55,521 nt of DNA, taken from contig NZ_CBVJ010000037.1 in assembly GCF_000513275.1 (NCBI RefSeq), positions 1 to 55,521 of the forward strand, written 5' to 3'. Made by a program: the position numbers and the translations under genes. This document shows, one piece after another, positions 53,943 to 55,521 of this stretch. The notes under the pieces are model-generated. The model was not told where the DNA came from. It searched no databases and worked only from the letters and a program-made list of their open reading frames with translations. Every line of letters begins with the position of its first letter. Position 1 is the stretch's first letter. The stretch comes from Paenibacillus gorillae. Lineage in GTDB: Bacteria; Bacillota; Bacilli; Paenibacillales; Paenibacillaceae.

Positions 53943-54905
53943 CTATTGATGCCCTTCTGCAGAATGCCCGCTGTGAGAGGCTTGCTTCTGCTCCGTCGAG
54001 TTCTCTTGCTCTTGCTCCTGCTCCATAAGCGGCATGTTATGGTGATGTCCGGAAGCGGAAGCATATTGGGTCACTGTTTTTTCGAAAAGTCCCTTAGGAA
54101 AAGAAGAGAAGGTCATCTTCTGCTCGGTTGAAGGCAGCACCAACTGCTTGTACCCCTCGCTTGTAAGTGCAGGCGACTTATCTTGAACTTCTTTGACCCA
54201 TTGCTCAAAGTCCGCCTGTGTTGTAGATTCCACGTCGAAATACATGCTGGAGAAATGAGTGCCCGTGAAATTGGCTCCCGAGCCCCAATATTCTCCTGCC
54301 TCATCAGCTTGCAAATAAAGCGTCATAGCCATCCCTGACATTGCATACATCTGCCCGCCAAGCTGCGGAATCCAGAAGGAATTCATCGGCGAGTCTGCCG
54401 TGATTTCGAACCGGATTGGCACGTCTTTCGGAATCTTCAGCTCATTGACCGTCGCAATTCCCTGTTCCGGGTATTGAAACAGCCACTTCCAATTCAAGGA
54501 GGTTACTTGAACGGTTAACGGCTTTTGCGCAGACTCCAGCGGCTTGGACGGCTCCAGCGCATACGTGCTTCTTACAGTAATGACGGCTAAAATAGTAATG
54601 ATAATAATCGGAATGCCCCACCAGATGGCTTCCAATTTAAAGCTGTGCTCCCATCGCGGCGTATATGCCGCTTTTCGGCCTTCCTTATCGCGATACCGCC
54701 ACACAATAAATGCGGTGAGCAGCAATACCGGCACAACGACGATGCAGCACAAAATCGTCGAAATCAGCATTAGATCCCGCTGCTGGGCAGCAATCGGTCC
54801 CTTAGGGTCCAATACCGCCATATTGTCCGTGCATCCGGCAGCAAGGAAGAGCATGACCGGTGCAAGAACAATAGCCATCCGTTTGATGGCTTTCGTAACT
54901 TTCAT
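53943..54905 (-). CDS. qoxA: Quinol oxidase subunit II (lipoprotein)
   Basis: 320 residues. Lipobox LAAGC gives lipidated Cys25, followed by two membrane helices and a cupredoxin-like domain outside. The domain has no CxxxC copper-A site: where cytochrome c oxidases have those ligands it reads MNSFWIPQLGGQMYAMSGM, the quinol oxidase pattern. The His/Gln/Glu-rich tail (SGHHHNMPLMEQEQEQ) is unusual and may bind metal. It starts the qoxABCD operon; AGGAGC lies before the ATG. Confidence 0.93.
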   Translation of the reverse strand: MKVTKAIKRMAIVLAPVMLFLAAGCTDNMAVLDPKGPIAAQQRDLMLISTILCCIVVVPVLLLTAFIVWRYRDKEGRKAAYTPRWEHSFKLEAIWWGIPIIIITILAVITVRSTYALEPSKPLESAQKPLTVQVTSLNWKWLFQYPEQGIATVNELKIPKDVPIRFEITADSPMNSFWIPQLGGQMYAMSGMAMTLYLQADEAGEYWGSGANFTGTHFSSMYFDVESTTQADFEQWVKEVQDKSPALTSEGYKQLVLPSTEQKMTFSSFPKGLFEKTVTQYASASGHHHNMPLMEQEQEQENSTEQKQASHSGHSAEGHQ

Positions 54906-55111
54906 TGTTTTTCAGCTCCTATCCGCTTCCATGGTTCTTGAATCTTTCTCACTTTATAAGAGAACCACGGGCGTGTCACCAGCCGCTGAACGTCAACGTC
55001 CCACCAGCCATGTTCAATAAATTGCAACATTAATGGGGGCTGGGTGGGCTAGGGAGTTGGCTTGGTGCGGGGCATGCAGGGAGCTGCGTAATGGAGTGGT
55101 ATAGCGATGCT
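54906..55111. other. Upstream region of the quinol oxidase operon
   Basis: No gene. A TTATAAAG element (about 54955) may be part of the qox promoter on the minus strand, but a -35 box at proper spacing was not found. Confidence 0.3.
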
Positions 55112-55355
55112 GGTTCGCTATTTTGCGAAGGCAGGTTCACTCGGCGCTGCGACGAGGCCAAACAGCGAACCAGGTTCGCTATTTTACGCATACAGGTTCG
55201 TTCCGCGCAGGGGCGATGCCAAACAGCGATGCTGATTCGCTATTTTGCGAAAGCAGGTTCGCTCGGCGCTGGGACGATGCCAAACAGCGAAGCTGATTCG
55301 CTATTTTGCGAATACAAGTTCGCTCCGCGACCGATGACCAGTATGCCTCTCGCCT
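55112..55355. repeat. 61-bp tandem repeat, three full units and a partial fourth
   Basis: Units begin at 55112, 55173, 55234 and 55295 with G(G/A)TTCGCTATTTT, each containing a TTCGC-6-GCGAA-type dyad and a CCAAACAGCGA end. The period is not a multiple of three, so the overlapping open frame is not a gene. Confidence 0.9.
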
Positions 55356-55377
55356 ACAGCGAACTTATTTTCGCAAT

Positions 55378-55397
55378 TGGAGAACCTTGGTTCTCCA
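55378..55397. repeat. Inverted repeat
   Basis: TGGAGAACC (55378-55386) and GGTTCTCCA (55389-55397) form a 9-bp stem with a 2-base centre, lying after the 61-bp repeat array. Confidence 0.7.
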
Positions 55398-55455
55398 GTA
55401 GCGAAATTGTGTTCGCTAATCACAAATTGGCAGGCTTGCTAATGCCGATTAGCGA

Positions 55456-55485
55456 AAGCAGCTTCGCAATATTGCGAAGCTGCTT
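55456..55485. repeat. 30-bp perfect palindrome
   Basis: Positions 55456-55485 read the same on both strands, centred on AATATT, with outer arms AAGCAGC/GCTGCTT. It has no loop and no T-tract, so cruciform or protein binding is likelier than termination. Confidence 0.9.
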
Positions 55486-55521
55486 CGTTCTACATGATTA
55501 GCTGTCTTGCAGCGAAGCTAG

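Noticed and set aside
55112..55355. CRISPR array
   Set aside because: Units are contiguous without unique spacers and no cas genes are nearby.
55091..55501. A 136-codon open frame across the right-edge repeats
   Set aside because: The repeat period of 61 bp shifts frame each unit, and there is no ribosome binding site; the frame is a by-product.
1..55521. tRNA or rRNA genes
   Set aside because: No tRNA cloverleaf or ribosomal RNA signature was noticed on either strand by eye.

Overview
The window looks like a chromosomal segment of a spore-forming Firmicute, most probably Paenibacillus or a close relative. The evidence is a gerA/gerC/gerB-type spore-germinant receptor operon, a RodA/LCP cell-wall pair, a four-subunit haem-copper quinol oxidase of the qoxABCD type, an SLH-like exported protein, AGGAGG-type ribosome binding sites and mixed TTG/GTG/ATG starts. 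This assignment comes from gene content, not from a database match.

Layout. (1) 1-5210, minus strand: an anti-phage RADAR locus. rdrA (P-loop ATPase) is followed by rdrB (divergent adenosine deaminase), which is cut by the left edge. A decayed IS3-family transposase (about 5345-6240) flanks it. (2) 6507-11091: an amidohydrolase, a 1049-residue GNAT fusion and a small unknown gene. (3) 11233-16400, minus: LCP protein, RodA, an FG-GAP lipoprotein and a two-component system with a consensus promoter and a terminator-like hairpin in its leader. (4) 16498-20594, plus: a germinant receptor operon with an added small membrane protein. (5) 20646-22302: two SDRs. (6) 22515-26078, minus: ATP-grasp ligase, MurE-like ligase and Asp/Glu racemase in one operon, resembling a D-Asp (or other amino acid) peptide-ligation pathway. 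(7) 27044-39841: mixed regulator, transporter, hydrolase and surface-protein genes. (8) 39949-47093, minus: a seven-gene L-fucose operon (fucosidase, fuconate dehydratase, two SDRs, an FAH-family hydrolase, an epimerase and a leaderless solute-binding protein) that fits the non-phosphorylative route to pyruvate and lactate. (9) 48223-50906: nitrilase divergent from a MocR regulator. (10) 50977-54905, minus: quinol oxidase qoxABCD. (11) 55112-55521: a 61-bp tandem repeat and a 30-bp palindrome.

Three intergenic gaps each carry one copy of a ~188-bp element built from four copies (two forward, two reverse) of a 16-bp motif. Two of those gaps also share a 117-bp repeat.

Important caveat: at least seven, probably eight, genes or gene segments are broken by a single-base length change in an A/T homopolymer, and correcting each restores a full-length family member with a total length divisible by three. 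That pattern suggests sequencing or assembly indels more than biological decay, and it also applies to the start of rdrB.
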